A stretch of DNA of 64,000 nt from Rosistilla carotiformis (lineage in GTDB: Bacteria > Planctomycetota > Planctomycetia > Pirellulales > Pirellulaceae): the NCBI RefSeq assembly GCF_007753095.1, contig NZ_CP036348.1, positions 1 to 64,000 of the forward strand, written 5' to 3'. Positions within the stretch are counted from its first letter, which is position 1. Every line of letters begins with the position of its first letter. Of the stretch, positions 37,405 to 46,566 are shown piece after piece. Below the pieces are notes generated by a model, which saw only the letters and a list, made by a program, of their open reading frames with translations, did no database searches and was not told where the DNA came from. Both the position numbers and the translations under genes were made by a program.

Positions 37405-37872
37405 TCACTGCCGGATCTCTTCCTCGCTACGAATTCGCACCACACGCCCCGGAACACCGACCACGATCGCACGCGGTGGCACGTCGCCGGTCACGACGGC
37501 GCCAGCGCCAATGACGGCATCATCCCCGATTGTCAGCCCGCGATAGGGACGCGGCAAGATCACCGCATTGACACCAATCGTTACCCGATCACCAATCACG
37601 ACTCGTTCGGGGGCGTCAATCACAACTTCCCCGGCGATCGTGACATGGTGGAAGATCCGACAATTTTCGCCGATGGTCACGTTCGGATGCATGACAATTC
37701 CCAACGCGTAGTGTTCAAGTGTAATGTTCTGTCCCACGATCGCCTCCGCCGGCAGCAGTGCCCGGTGGATAAAAAAATTCAATGTTTTGACGATCCGCGC
37801 CGTCCGCCGAAATCCACCGACGTGCAAGCGGCGCGACAATTTCCATATCCATTCAGGTGATCGGATTCGCAT
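37405..37872 (-). CDS. Serine-acetyltransferase-like hexapeptide acyltransferase
   Basis: A 155-residue left-handed beta-helix protein of the CysE/LbH-SAT group: [25 protein letters not shown] and [15 protein letters not shown] are hexapeptide repeats, with [21 protein letters not shown] closing the coil. The N-terminal helical part is short compared with CysE, and the context suggests it acetylates a sugar of the polysaccharide rather than serine. ATG 37872 is preferred; the frame is open to 37986. Confidence 0.82.
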   Translation of the reverse strand: MRIRSPEWIWKLSRRLHVGGFRRTARIVKTLNFFIHRALLPAEAIVGQNITLEHYALGIVMHPNVTIGENCRIFHHVTIAGEVVIDAPERVVIGDRVTIGVNAVILPRPYRGLTIGDDAVIGAGAVVTGDVPPRAIVVGVPGRVVRIRSEEEIRQ

Positions 37873-38050
37873 AGAAAAGCTTTCAGGGCCTGCCCATCGC
37901 AGACACGGGATCCCAACAAGGATGTGCAACGACGAAAGTTGCGGTACCAGCCGGCAACCGGACAAATCCGCATTTCGATTCCACAATCAGTGAATAGCTC
38001 CGCAGCACGACACGCACACTGAAACAGCAAAGCGAACTCAAAAACAAAGT

Positions 38051-39424
38051 TCAGTAGTCCAATGCGTACCGAGAACCCTCATCTTCCCCGTCTTCATCAT
38101 CGAACTCTTCCTCTTCATCCACTTCCTCCTCCATTGCATCGACGCGCCCCAGGCAATACCCCGCCAGAAGCCAAAAAAAGGAGGCCCCCGCCAGCCAGTT
38201 CCCCGAGAACAGCGCCGCCATCCCCGCGATGAACCATGCCCGAAAAATACAGACGTTGGCATCATCCATTTCCCACGCAACCAAGTCGGACGACGCCCGC
38301 CACAATCGATACAGGACCGTCATCATAATCACGAACCCAATCCAGCCGTAGGTCGCCAACGTATCGGCATACCCCGTGCTATCGAGAACGGCCGTTTTGG
38401 ACGCTTTTTGAACCCGCGATGCGAGCCCCCCCGCACCAATCCCAAGCCCTAGCGGTTGGGACATCGAGTTTCGAAGCGCGATCCCCAGCAACCGGATGCG
38501 ACCTTTAAAAGAACCATCGTCTTGGATCGTTCCAATCGTTTCGACGCGCGCCGACGCCTGCCCCGGCATCCGACTCATCAACGCAGGTCCACCGATCAAC
38601 GCCAGCAAGGAAAGAGCGAGCACCGGTGCAATCCCCGATCCACGATTAAGCATGGGATACAGGATGATTGCCAAGCCAGCAAAGATCACCGAAGTTCGGG
38701 AATAGGTCAACAACATCGCGTACAACACGACCGCCGCCGACGGCCAGCGAAGCCAGCCAAGGGTCTGGGGACGCAAGGCGAGCAGCGTCAACCCGCCGCT
38801 CAGATACAATGCTACAGGTCCCCGTTCGGCCATCGTTGAAAAGAGTGTCATCTTCGTCGGCTCGGGAGTCCCCATATATCCAGTCATCTCGACCGACACC
38901 AACCAAAAGGCATCCCAGGGGGGAATCGTATAAAACTGCCAAATGCCATACACGGCAACCGCCAAGACCGAGGCGGCAAAGGATTGACACCAGCGATTGA
39001 CCGTTGCTGAGTCGTCTGACCATAAGGCACCGTAGCCCATCAACCCGATCGGCGCGATATAGTCCCCCAACGCATAGACGGCTCCGAATTTTGCGTTCAC
39101 AAACCCAATCACAAAGGCATACGCAACGATACCGCCATAGAGGTACAGAATGTTAGCTGTCCGATGCCCAAATTGATGATCGCGGCGATTCAATTCGACC
39201 AGCACCACCAACACCGCCAACCCACCGACGATGATCGGGGTTAGACTAATTAGCGACAGAGGATTGAAGTAGCCGTTGTTGTAGTCGACGATGCGGCGAA
39301 CCCCACGATTCAGCGCCACAACAAAAAAAAGATAATCGATCAACCAAGTCGATTTTTGTGACGCCATCACCACCGCGGGAAAGCAGATCAGGAACGCAAC
39401 GATAAAAGTGTTAATTTCAAACAT
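38051..39424 (-). CDS. O-antigen polymerase/ligase-like membrane protein
   Basis: A 457-residue protein with about ten membrane helices. The Wzy_C/O-antigen ligase region shows LLTYSRTSVIFAGLAIIL and, later, a loop with RIRLLGIALRNSMSQPLGLGIGAGG, followed by STGYADTLATYGWIG, a frequent pattern in this family. The last 30 residues are strongly acidic (EEEVDEEEEFDDEDGEDEG), which is unusual. It would join or attach polysaccharide repeat units at the membrane. Confidence 0.8.
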   Translation of the reverse strand: MFEINTFIVAFLICFPAVVMASQKSTWLIDYLFFVVALNRGVRRIVDYNNGYFNPLSLISLTPIIVGGLAVLVVLVELNRRDHQFGHRTANILYLYGGIVAYAFVIGFVNAKFGAVYALGDYIAPIGLMGYGALWSDDSATVNRWCQSFAASVLAVAVYGIWQFYTIPPWDAFWLVSVEMTGYMGTPEPTKMTLFSTMAERGPVALYLSGGLTLLALRPQTLGWLRWPSAAVVLYAMLLTYSRTSVIFAGLAIILYPMLNRGSGIAPVLALSLLALIGGPALMSRMPGQASARVETIGTIQDDGSFKGRIRLLGIALRNSMSQPLGLGIGAGGLASRVQKASKTAVLDSTGYADTLATYGWIGFVIMMTVLYRLWRASSDLVAWEMDDANVCIFRAWFIAGMAALFSGNWLAGASFFWLLAGYCLGRVDAMEEEVDEEEEFDDEDGEDEGSRYALDY

Positions 39425-39443
39425 GAAAAAGCGGGCAGTTTCC

Positions 39444-39497
39444 AGTCGTCAGTTGGCCGACAAGGATGAAATTTAAAGTGGGAAGTCGTCAGTTGGC
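39444..39497 (-). repeat. Degenerate short repeats, two copies 40 bp apart
   Basis: AGTCGTCAGTTGGC occurs at 39444-39457 and again at 39484-39497. Related forms are seen at 37273-37286 (AGTAGTCAGTTGGG) and, inverted, near 40026. These noncoding spacers flank the polymerase and four-helix-bundle genes and look like a dispersed planctomycete spacer repeat. Confidence 0.55.
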
Positions 39498-39586
39498 AGT
39501 GAAGACTGACGAGAATTACCAGTCGACAGTTGTTTTTCTCGTGCAAACTGTCCACTGCTAACTAATTTCTGTCAACTCTCTCATCC

Positions 39587-39904
39587 CTATCGGTCACGAA
39601 TGGAGCGGATCAAACCATTGATCCATCCTTGGGCAATGTCATTTGTAACGAAACCCGCTTTTTGGCCTACGATCGATTGCGTTCGAAATTCGCCGCATGA
39701 GGCTCGGGCGTAGTCGAGAAACTTGTATTGATCGGCCGGCGTCGATCGTTCCATCCCCTCTGCGATATTCGAAGGAATCGACAATCCCGACCACGTGATT
39801 TGATCCTTGAAGCCAAAATCACGGGACTGAGCAAGCTGCAAATAGACCTGAGCGCTCAGCTCCACCGCGCGTTTCCAAACGTCCAAATCTTCAAAACCAG
39901 CCAC
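39587..39904 (-). CDS. Four-helix-bundle protein (23S rRNA intervening-sequence type)
   Basis: Small helical protein of the family often encoded in 23S rRNA intervening sequences. Seen: GFEDLDVWKRAVELSAQVY, the hallmark SIPSNIAEGMERS and the C-terminal GLIRSIRDR. From GTG 39904 (AGGGG upstream) it has 105 residues; a longer frame to ATG 39976 adds a segment that reads like translated spacer repeat. The third helix region is shorter than usual. Its molecular role is unknown. It is an outsider in the polysaccharide cluster and is flanked by repeats. Confidence 0.78.
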   Translation of the reverse strand: MAGFEDLDVWKRAVELSAQVYLQLAQSRDFGFKDQITWSGLSIPSNIAEGMERSTPADQYKFLDYARASCGEFRTQSIVGQKAGFVTNDIAQGWINGLIRSIRDR

Positions 39905-40192
39905 GCCCCACCCCTGATAAACGACATAGGACCCACTGCTTACCACCAACGAACCTGATTCTTCTGCCCAGCCCATCACTTATTTTTTTCGCTGCCCACT
40001 CTCCACTTCTTATCCAACCGGCCAAATGGCGACTGACTACTCCTCACCCCCTGTCGATTACCCACAAGTCGCAACTACGCCTCAGGCGCCCGCAGCCATT
40101 CGCCAGTGGCTGAGCGTACGCGATACCACCGGAATGTAGCGAGTCGCGACGTTTCGCCCCCGCAGGCGGTCGCAGCGCACCTGCATAGGATT

Positions 40193-40263
40193 CTGTGACC
40201 GGCTTCGCGGTCACAGAGGCGATGGAATTAGGAACCGTAGGTGGCGTTTGCGCCTACCTACGG
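40193..40263. repeat. Pair of REP-like hairpins
   Basis: Two neighbouring palindromes: CTGTGACC and GGTCACAG enclosing GGCTTCGC (about 40193-40216), and CCGTAGGT with ACCTACGG enclosing GGCGTTTGCGCCT (40235-40263). They fill the noncoding gap (39905-40408) between the four-helix-bundle gene and the broken acyltransferase. No gene was recognised in this gap. Confidence 0.55.
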
Positions 40264-40283
40264 CTAATTTCTTGAATCCCTTC

Positions 40284-40423
40284 GAGGCTGTGATTCTTTT
40301 CAAGTGAGCGGCGAGGCGCTAGCCGCCGGTTCGGAACTCAATGCATTCATGAGGGAAAAACCGGCGGCTAGCGCCTCGCCGGTCACGGATCTCGAGTGCG
40401 GCTACTCACTAAGTCACAGCCTC
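40284..40423. repeat. Nested inverted-repeat element
   Basis: Outer arms GAGGCTGTGA (40284-40293) and TCACAGCCTC (40414-40423) enclose inner arms of about 28 bp at 40304-40331 and 40359-40386 with a single mismatch (core GGCGAGGCGCTAGCCGCCGG). Total about 140 bp, with no coding capacity. The shape suggests a MITE-like or REP-type element. The right outer arm overlaps the last codons of the acyltransferase. Confidence 0.65.
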
Positions 40424-41600
40424 TTGGGGATATTTGTGAGTAATCGACAGCTCCTCCCCCCTTCCCCTCACCCAACGTTGCCGCCACCGTTGCACCGGCC
40501 GATCGACGAACTGCAATAAAAGAATAGCGCCACCAAAAGCGAACGCGAAATTGGCGATCAGCAATCCTCCATTTCGCATACTACCGAGCGACCAGTCGAC
40601 GTTGGCGTAATACCAGTCGCGCGGGATCCAGTGGAACAGATACAGCGGAAACGACAAATCCCCCAGCCAACGATCCCACGCGGAGGAGGGTTGATGGACA
40701 GTGCGAATGGCAAACGGCAAAGCGATACACGTTGTCAAGACAAAAAAGAGTGAACCGTTTTTCGCGGCTTCACCGCCTCCATCGGATCCGGCCATCCAAA
40801 CCAAACCACGGGTCTCTGGAAAGGCGATGGCGCTCGAGACCATGCCCAACAGACCAATAATTGCACTGACGACTGCGGCGCGGCGAGAGGGACGCCACGA
40901 AACCAGCTCGCAAACGACCCCGATGAAAAACAACCACGCAAAGACGTCCAAGCGAGGTGTTTCGACTATCGCCCCATGTTCAAGCCGCCCCACTGACCAG
41001 ACCAATGACGATTGCAAACATCGCAGCCAAAGTTGCCAGACCACCTTCAACAGCAACTCCTCCCGCTTCGACCTCGGCGGCAGGTGGATGAGATGGCAGA
41101 CGATCCGTCTGAATTCCAGTGCGCCGCTAGTCGTTTTCGTTCGGCGAACTGTCGAAGTCAGCTTGCCGTGGGCCGACAAATAGCGCCGCGACCATCAGAA
41201 TGATGGGAGCGACGAGATAAAACTGCATCTCCACATCGAGCGACCACGAGGGTGGCAGCAAACGCCCGAATTGAGTCGAGCCAATGACCGTCGGCTGAGT
41301 TACCCACCATCGCCAATCGGAAATCGCCGTGGTTTTGGTCACCCAGAAACCAGCCCAGGCGAGGCACACAGCGATCACTTGCACAGTGACAAACAGAGGG
41401 GCGATCCGCCACCAGCGGTTGATCAAGAAGGTGCGATAGGGAGACGGTTTCCGCGAATAGCTGAGCCGCCACAACCGCGAAATCCAACAGCCAGACAGCA
41501 CAAAAAACATACCCACCGCCCGGGCCCACACCAGCAGCGGAAAGCTGTGATGGATGACGACCACAAAGGCGAGAAACAGACGAAATCGTCCTTGCGTCAT
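40409..41600 (-). pseudogene. Membrane O-acyltransferase (acyltransferase 3 family), disrupted
   Basis: The two halves of one acyltransferase lie in different frames. The N-terminal half (from ATG 41600, ATGA overlap with the upstream gene) shows LFLAFVVVIHHSFPLLVWA, FFVLSGCWISRLW and SWSLDVEMQFYLVAPIIL, the family's early helices. It meets a TAG at 41127-41129. The frame then continues with another plausible helix (LATLAAMFAIVIGLVSG) up to about 40990, where a shift at a run of four C/G leads to the C-terminal half (GDLSFPLYLFHWIPRDWYY). Two lesions indicate a decayed gene; a sequencing error could explain only the shift. When intact it would acylate the polysaccharide. Confidence 0.72.
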
Positions 41601-42196
41601 TTCGTCGAATCGGTCCTTCCAAGCCACGCTTCCATGGCTGCCGAATTCCTTGATGGCAGATAGCCTAGCTGCGAGCAGTCACGCCTTCCAATCTCACGCG
41701 CGGGGTTGCCAGCAACAATTACTCCAGCCGCGACGTCGCGTGCGACAACCGATCCAGCCCCCACCACAGCCCCTCTGCCCAGTGTTACCCCTGGCAGAAT
41801 AATTGATCTCGTGGCAACCCAAACAAAGTCTTCGATCTTGATCGGAAGGGTGATGTGCCGGTAGTCACTGGCATGAACATCATGCGATCCCGTTAGCAAC
41901 TGCACACCGTCATTCACAACAACATTGTCGCCAATATCGACATCGTCCAGTAGATGAATCTCGACTCGACCGATAATTGAGCCATCCCCAATTCTCAGCC
42001 TAGCCGGATTGCCTCGAAGACAAAGCGGTGAAACGACGGCCATCGGACCAAGATCACAATTGCGTAATAGCAACATCCACCGACGCACACACAGCATGAA
42101 AAGCTCCGGAAACGTCCAAAGCCGTTTCCCCCAAAGCCTAACATTTCCTGCCAAGCTTTCTGCCTGGATACGGTGACGCCATAAATAATTCAACAT
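41597..42196 (-). CDS. Hexapeptide O-acetyltransferase
   Basis: A 199-residue left-handed beta-helix acetyltransferase of the WcaF/NodL type. Hexapeptide repeats run from LRIGDGSIIGRVEIHLLDDVDIGDNVVVNDGV, with the active-site histidine in TGSHD, and the ending VTLGRGAVVGAGSVVARDVAAGVIVAGNPAREIG. ATG 42196 overlaps the upstream glycosyltransferase stop by 7 bp. It overlaps the broken acyltransferase by 4 bp. The expected role is acetylation of a polysaccharide sugar. Confidence 0.85.
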   Translation of the reverse strand: MLNYLWRHRIQAESLAGNVRLWGKRLWTFPELFMLCVRRWMLLLRNCDLGPMAVVSPLCLRGNPARLRIGDGSIIGRVEIHLLDDVDIGDNVVVNDGVQLLTGSHDVHASDYRHITLPIKIEDFVWVATRSIILPGVTLGRGAVVGAGSVVARDVAAGVIVAGNPAREIGRRDCSQLGYLPSRNSAAMEAWLGRTDSTK

Positions 42197-43389
42197 TTCG
42201 ACTTCAACAAGCTGCAATGATTCAGAAGCGAACTGGCAACGGAAGCCCATGAAAAGTTGTGTCGATAAAATTCCCGCGCGGCAGGACGCATCTCCGCTGC
42301 ATCCAACTCGATGGCACGCACAGCGCGGAGCGTGGCTTCGCTCCACAAGTTTTCGTCTCGTGGTGGAGCGAGAAAAACGAACGAATCCTCAACCTCTCGC
42401 CACAGTGGCTCGGATACGGCCCCGAAAGTCGTCAACACGGGGACGCTGTTTTGCAACGCAGCAATCACAGATCCACGTCGCGTGCTGACGCCATCGGTGA
42501 AAGGATTAATCATCAAATCCATTGTGGAAATCGCACCGGCTGCATCGACATCGGGAAGTCGCCCCGTCGCGATCACTTTGCAGCGTTTCATCGACCACGC
42601 AATTGCATTGCCTCCTACATGCAGAAAGACAACACGGCGGGGCGTGACATAGTTTGAAATAGCATCGACAGCATGCTCAATTCGATTCAACATGCGGGAT
42701 TGGTGGCCACCTCCAAATACGCCAACAACAAAATCCTCTCGGGAGATTCCCCATCGGCTTCGCATTGCCTGACGGGAAACGGCAGGTTCACGCAAATTCG
42801 CCCCGACGGGCAAATGGATCGCTTTGGCCGATGGATCTGATCTAGCAAATTCATCAGCCCACGTACCCGTGGAGAAAAAACAGACATCCGAATGTTCTGC
42901 CAGCAGACGAAACTGACGTTTTTGATATTGCCTCATCGCCCACGCCCGAAGCCCTGGACTGAGCGTGTACGTTTCATGGAACATCGTGGACCAACACACG
43001 CTTGGATTTGCTTTCCGTGCGGCCAGCCATGTGTGACCTAAATCTGGAGCCCAGCCTCGACGTCCCCAAGCAAACGGATTGTACTGCAGGACCACCGCAT
43101 CCGCTTGAGTGGTTGCCAATGCTCGCTGTAGCCCATCGAACCTCCGCTTCCCATGCAGCGAAAAACACGCGTCGATTTCAACGCCACCGAGTGGTTCTAA
43201 TGGGCGATCACGCGTCGTCAGAATACGCACGTGAACGCTTTTCCCCAATTCTGCAGCAAGAAACGCGGTGTATTCGCCGATCGCGTCGTGAGCCGGCGGA
43301 ATCGCCTGAACCACGAGATCGATCGATCGCGATGCTTGATGCAATGTCAATTTCTGAGCATCTCGATCAAGTTTAACTCCAATATCCAC
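42190..43389 (-). CDS. Glycosyltransferase (GT4-like)
   Basis: A 399-residue GT-B-like protein. N-terminal VVQAIPPAHDAIGEYTAFLAAEL is a donor-side start, and the C-terminal part has VGVFGGGHQSRMLNRIEHAVDAI and a region INPFTDGVSTRRGSVIAAL in place of the standard EGFG...E motif. The divergent motif leaves its class less sure than its neighbours. GTG 43389 directly follows the upstream stop. Confidence 0.72.
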   Translation of the reverse strand: MDIGVKLDRDAQKLTLHQASRSIDLVVQAIPPAHDAIGEYTAFLAAELGKSVHVRILTTRDRPLEPLGGVEIDACFSLHGKRRFDGLQRALATTQADAVVLQYNPFAWGRRGWAPDLGHTWLAARKANPSVCWSTMFHETYTLSPGLRAWAMRQYQKRQFRLLAEHSDVCFFSTGTWADEFARSDPSAKAIHLPVGANLREPAVSRQAMRSRWGISREDFVVGVFGGGHQSRMLNRIEHAVDAISNYVTPRRVVFLHVGGNAIAWSMKRCKVIATGRLPDVDAAGAISTMDLMINPFTDGVSTRRGSVIAALQNSVPVLTTFGAVSEPLWREVEDSFVFLAPPRDENLWSEATLRAVRAIELDAAEMRPAAREFYRHNFSWASVASSLLNHCSLLKSKC

Positions 43390-44652
43390 TCAGTCACCCA
43401 ATAGGAATTCGCACAACTGCCTACTCTCCACCGCCAACTTCAAAACCGCTTCCAGCTGATCCGTCACTTTTTCAGGATCAAAGTGCAATTCGGCTACGCC
43501 GCGACTCGGCCCAGGATCGACAAGTTCGCCCCGTTTTTTGGCATCGGCCATGGCGACAATCGCCGCCGCCATCGTCTCCGGTTTGTCGTCGGCCAGACGA
43601 ATTGAACGTGGACAGATGTAGTCGCCGGTGCCATTGGTCGCGCCGACAATTGTGGGTACACCACAGGCCAAAGCTTCCGCGACGGAGGAGCCAAAATTTT
43701 CGTCATCGCTCGGTTGTGCCATCACGTCGACTTCCGTCAACACGCCAGGGACCTCGCTGCGAGGAATCGACGGCCGATGTCGCAGTCGATCGGGGAATGG
43801 GAAGGCGTCCAACAACTGTTCGTAGTTCGGTACAAATCCAGATCTTCCAATCACGAGCGCTTCGACGTCGCACCCGCCGCGAATCGCCAGTTCCAACCCA
43901 TCCAAAAACAAATCTAAACGCTTTCGAGGAACAAACCGCCCTAACCACAGCAGCTTCAGCCGCCCAGTCGTTTCCCGAGCACGTTCGCTGGGCTGGAACT
44001 GTGCCAAGTCGATCGGATAAGGAATCGCGTAAACGCGATCTGGATCACACCGCTGACCGATGATCAGATCGGACCGCGACCACTGACTGCCGACAATCAA
44101 ATAGTCGCTGAGCGAAAGATCGGGATACCCCACTCCCATCCGCCACGCCGCATAGGCACGCAGCTTGAGATAACAACCCCAACCGGCGAGCCGAATGATG
44201 AGATCCCGATGGCGAGCAATCGATCGCGCGTCGGTTGCCGGTGGCCCCTGCAAGTAGCCGACCGACGGAACCCCGACAACACGACCTCGCACAAAATCCC
44301 CCATCCACAGGCTCAAATTGCTTCCTTCACCCTGACGACTCGATGATTGCATCCGGTTCACCAGTCCGTGGTTGTAAGTGCCGACATCAAACCATCCGGT
44401 TACGCGATGGATCATTGGAAAGCTTGCCGTCAATTCTCGCAAACGATCCGCCCTCCCATTCGTACAGTCTACTACACCCATGTTGCCCGCTTCCTGGGGA
44501 GTCAGCCGAATGCTTCGAGGATCAACAAAGCTGGGTTTTGTGAAAAACTGAATCTGATGCGATCTCGATAGTAGACCACGCAGTATAACAGCATTGGCGG
44601 ATGCAACACTTCCGGCTTGATCGCCGACAAATCCCGTGGCATCAATTCTCAC
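43390..44652 (-). CDS. Glycosyltransferase family 4
   Basis: A 420-residue GT-B transferase. The C-terminal donor domain has LLWLGRFVPRKRLDLFLDGLEL and the motif ENFGSSVAEALACGVPTIVG. N-terminal GFVGDQAGSVASANAVILRGL is the glycine-rich loop. GTG 44652 overlaps the stop of the truncated acetyltransferase upstream (GTGA), so the two were once coupled. Confidence 0.83.
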   Translation of the reverse strand: MRIDATGFVGDQAGSVASANAVILRGLLSRSHQIQFFTKPSFVDPRSIRLTPQEAGNMGVVDCTNGRADRLRELTASFPMIHRVTGWFDVGTYNHGLVNRMQSSSRQGEGSNLSLWMGDFVRGRVVGVPSVGYLQGPPATDARSIARHRDLIIRLAGWGCYLKLRAYAAWRMGVGYPDLSLSDYLIVGSQWSRSDLIIGQRCDPDRVYAIPYPIDLAQFQPSERARETTGRLKLLWLGRFVPRKRLDLFLDGLELAIRGGCDVEALVIGRSGFVPNYEQLLDAFPFPDRLRHRPSIPRSEVPGVLTEVDVMAQPSDDENFGSSVAEALACGVPTIVGATNGTGDYICPRSIRLADDKPETMAAAIVAMADAKKRGELVDPGPSRGVAELHFDPEKVTDQLEAVLKLAVESRQLCEFLLGD

Positions 44653-44849
44653 TGCGATTTACTCTTCTGGAATCGAACGCCGATCCTGTTTGCCGCAACA
44701 CCGGTCAAAATTTCCATTTCCGAAATGGAACGCACCATTCGAGCTCCAGTAGCAATGACAGCGTCATTATCGATTCTTGTGCCGTTTAGAATAACCGCGT
44801 TCTGTGTTCGCTCCAATCCAGACATCACTTCACACCGAGCTTTGAGCAT
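44649..44849 (-). pseudogene. C-terminal remnant of a hexapeptide acetyltransferase
   Basis: About 66 residues from an acetyltransferase end: NAVILNGTRIDNDAVIATGARMVRS and MEILTGVAANRIGVRF match the last coil of LbH transferases. The frame closes upstream at a TGA before any conserved N-terminus. Its stop is coupled to the following glycosyltransferase. The missing N-terminal part and the IS element 300 bp upstream suggest loss during insertion or deletion. Confidence 0.68.
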
Positions 44850-45155
44850 CGAGACCTTCTTCTGATCGAATCAATGAATTTGCCAAAATACCGTATTAAT
44901 GATCCGCGAACCTTACTCCGGTGGCGACCAAGCACTCATTTCCAGTAATATGATTATCCCGCAGGGAGAATGGCAAGTTGATTTCTTGTCCGACCAAGGA
45001 TTGTGACGTCATCGCTAGAAATTTACCACTCACCGTTGATTGGTTATTTCCCCTTACGGGGCTGTTGAGCGATGAACGGGCCAGCAGCCACAGTCAAAAA
45101 ACGATGTGAATTTTACGAATCGGAGGACCGAAGATGGCGGCATACATGACCTGTT
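44850..45155. other. Spacer between acetyltransferase remnant and IS, no intact gene
   Basis: About 300 bp. A minus-strand frame with protein-like composition (around 44910-45080, containing GQEINLPFSLRDNHITG) ends at a TAA near 44900 and may be a further gene remnant. A CCCC-GTAA-GGGG hairpin is at about 45050-45061. No supported gene. Confidence 0.35.
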
Positions 45156-46055
45156 GGAATGCCCCCGTTTTTGATCCAGGTGTTGTGAGGGTAAGGGTTG
45201 GGTAACAGGTTTGGTTTCGCTGTGCTGATGGAGCGGAGTTTGCGCAGCAAACGTAGCGGAATCAGCACAGCGACGCGCAAACTCATCTGGGGGTAGACCA
45301 CCGAGTGAACTGTGCGGCCGATAGCCGTTGTAGTCCTCTCGCCAGGCCGAAGCGTGGGCACGAGCGTGACGCACGCTGTCAAACTCTTCCATGTTCAATA
45401 ACTCATCCCGCAGTCGGCTGTGAAAGCTCTCGGCATATCCGTTCTGCCAAGGACTGCCAGGCTCGATGTACAGCGTGGCGACCTCCAAGGGAGCCAGCCA
45501 GTCTTGAATCGCCTTGGCCACAAATTCGGGACCGTTGTCGCTCCGGATCGCTTCCGGAACGCCGTGCATTACAAACAACTCTGCCAAACGGTTGATCACA
45601 TCTTCACTGGTCATGGTCCGCGAGACATCCAACGTAATGCAGCGACGCGTGTACTCGTCAACGATCGAAAGCCACTTCAGCGATTGGCCGTTAGTGGTGC
45701 GATCGAAGACGAAATCCCAGCACCAAACATGATTGGCACGCTGAGCTCGAAGCCGAGAACACGCGTTCTTCGACGTTCCGTTCGCTCGCTTTTTCTTCGG
45801 GTTTCGTCGCACTTTCAGGCTCTCTGCTCGCCAGATCCGTTGAATACGCTTGAAGCTCACTCGAAACCCTTCCAATCTCAGCAGGCGAGTCATCTGGCGA
45901 TAGCCGAACTTGGGACGCTCCCGAGCCAGTTCATGCAATCGTTTGCGAATCGATTCGTCATCGTTGTTGGTTCTGCGTGCATAACGAACACTGCTCCGCG
46001 AGAATCCAACGCCACGGCAGGCCCCACGCTCAGACACGGAGAACTTCCGTCGCAA
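45054..46055 (-). CDS. IS3-family transposase OrfB
   Basis: Retroviral-integrase-type DDE transposase of 333 residues. The catalytic acids sit in HVWCWDFVFDRT (D), AIRSDNGPEFVA (D) and WQNGYAESFHSRLRDE (E). An HTH_21-like segment (ERPKFGYRQMTRLLRLEG) precedes the core. The listed start is TTG; normally OrfB is made by -1 frameshifting from OrfA. The frame has no stop inside the element and runs about 100 bp beyond the inferred left end, adding a foreign tail. Confidence 0.88.
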   Translation of the reverse strand: MRRKFSVSERGACRGVGFSRSSVRYARRTNNDDESIRKRLHELARERPKFGYRQMTRLLRLEGFRVSFKRIQRIWRAESLKVRRNPKKKRANGTSKNACSRLRAQRANHVWCWDFVFDRTTNGQSLKWLSIVDEYTRRCITLDVSRTMTSEDVINRLAELFVMHGVPEAIRSDNGPEFVAKAIQDWLAPLEVATLYIEPGSPWQNGYAESFHSRLRDELLNMEEFDSVRHARAHASAWREDYNGYRPHSSLGGLPPDEFARRCADSATFAAQTPLHQHSETKPVTQPLPSQHLDQKRGHSNRSCMPPSSVLRFVKFTSFFDCGCWPVHRSTAP

Positions 46056-46443
46056 CCGTTCGACGGTTTGCCGCTTCTGGGACGGGCTCAGTCGTTTCCC
46101 CGAAGTGCTTCCTTGAGCATCGCCTTGTCGAGCTCTGCCTCAGCAAGAAGTCGCTTCAGCGCGCATTCTCACCCTCAAGTTCCTTGAGCCGTTTGGCTTC
46201 CTCGCTCTTCATCCCACCGAATCGATTTTGCCAACGATCGAAGGTGGCTTCACTCACTTCGAGCATTTCCAAGACTTCTTCCATGCTCTTGCCAGCGTTG
46301 GGCATCACCTCGGCATCGCGAAGTTTCTTGACGATCTGCTCCGGTGTGTGGCGTCTTCGTTTCTTGGTCATTCGAGAATCTCCTTGCTCATCATCGGGCT
46401 CTAGATTCTCATACCACCTGGATCAGTTTTTGGGGAGCACTCC
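45156..46443 (-). mobile_element. IS3-family insertion sequence, imperfect terminal repeats
   Basis: About 1.29 kb with two transposase frames. The ends look like imperfect inverted repeats: left GGAATGCCCCC then TTTTTGATCCAGGTG, right (inverted) GGAGTGCTCCCC then AAAAACTGATCCAGGTG. I could not find a clear target duplication. The boundaries are judged by eye and could be off by a few bases. The defective orfA and an orfB that reads past the left end suggest it is no longer autonomous. Confidence 0.68.
46088..46371 (-). pseudogene. IS3-family OrfA, frameshifted
   Basis: DNA-binding subunit of the IS3 transposase. The intact part is MTKKRRRHTPEQIVKKLRDA through KRLKELEGENAR and then meets TGA at about 46156. 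One or two bases later the expected leucine-zipper continuation LKRLLAEAELDKAMLKEALRGND is present in another frame and ends at 46088. This indicates an indel inside orfA rather than the normal programmed shift, which occurs at the gene's end. Confidence 0.7.
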
Positions 46444-46566
46444 GGCTGTCGATCAAGTGTCTGCTAACGCACTGCAAAATATCGTTGGCATGCAGCACAT
46501 GCCAATTACGGGCCACGAAGCAACCCTGGAAGGGGATCCCCGCTAAGACATTACGTTGATACGAGC

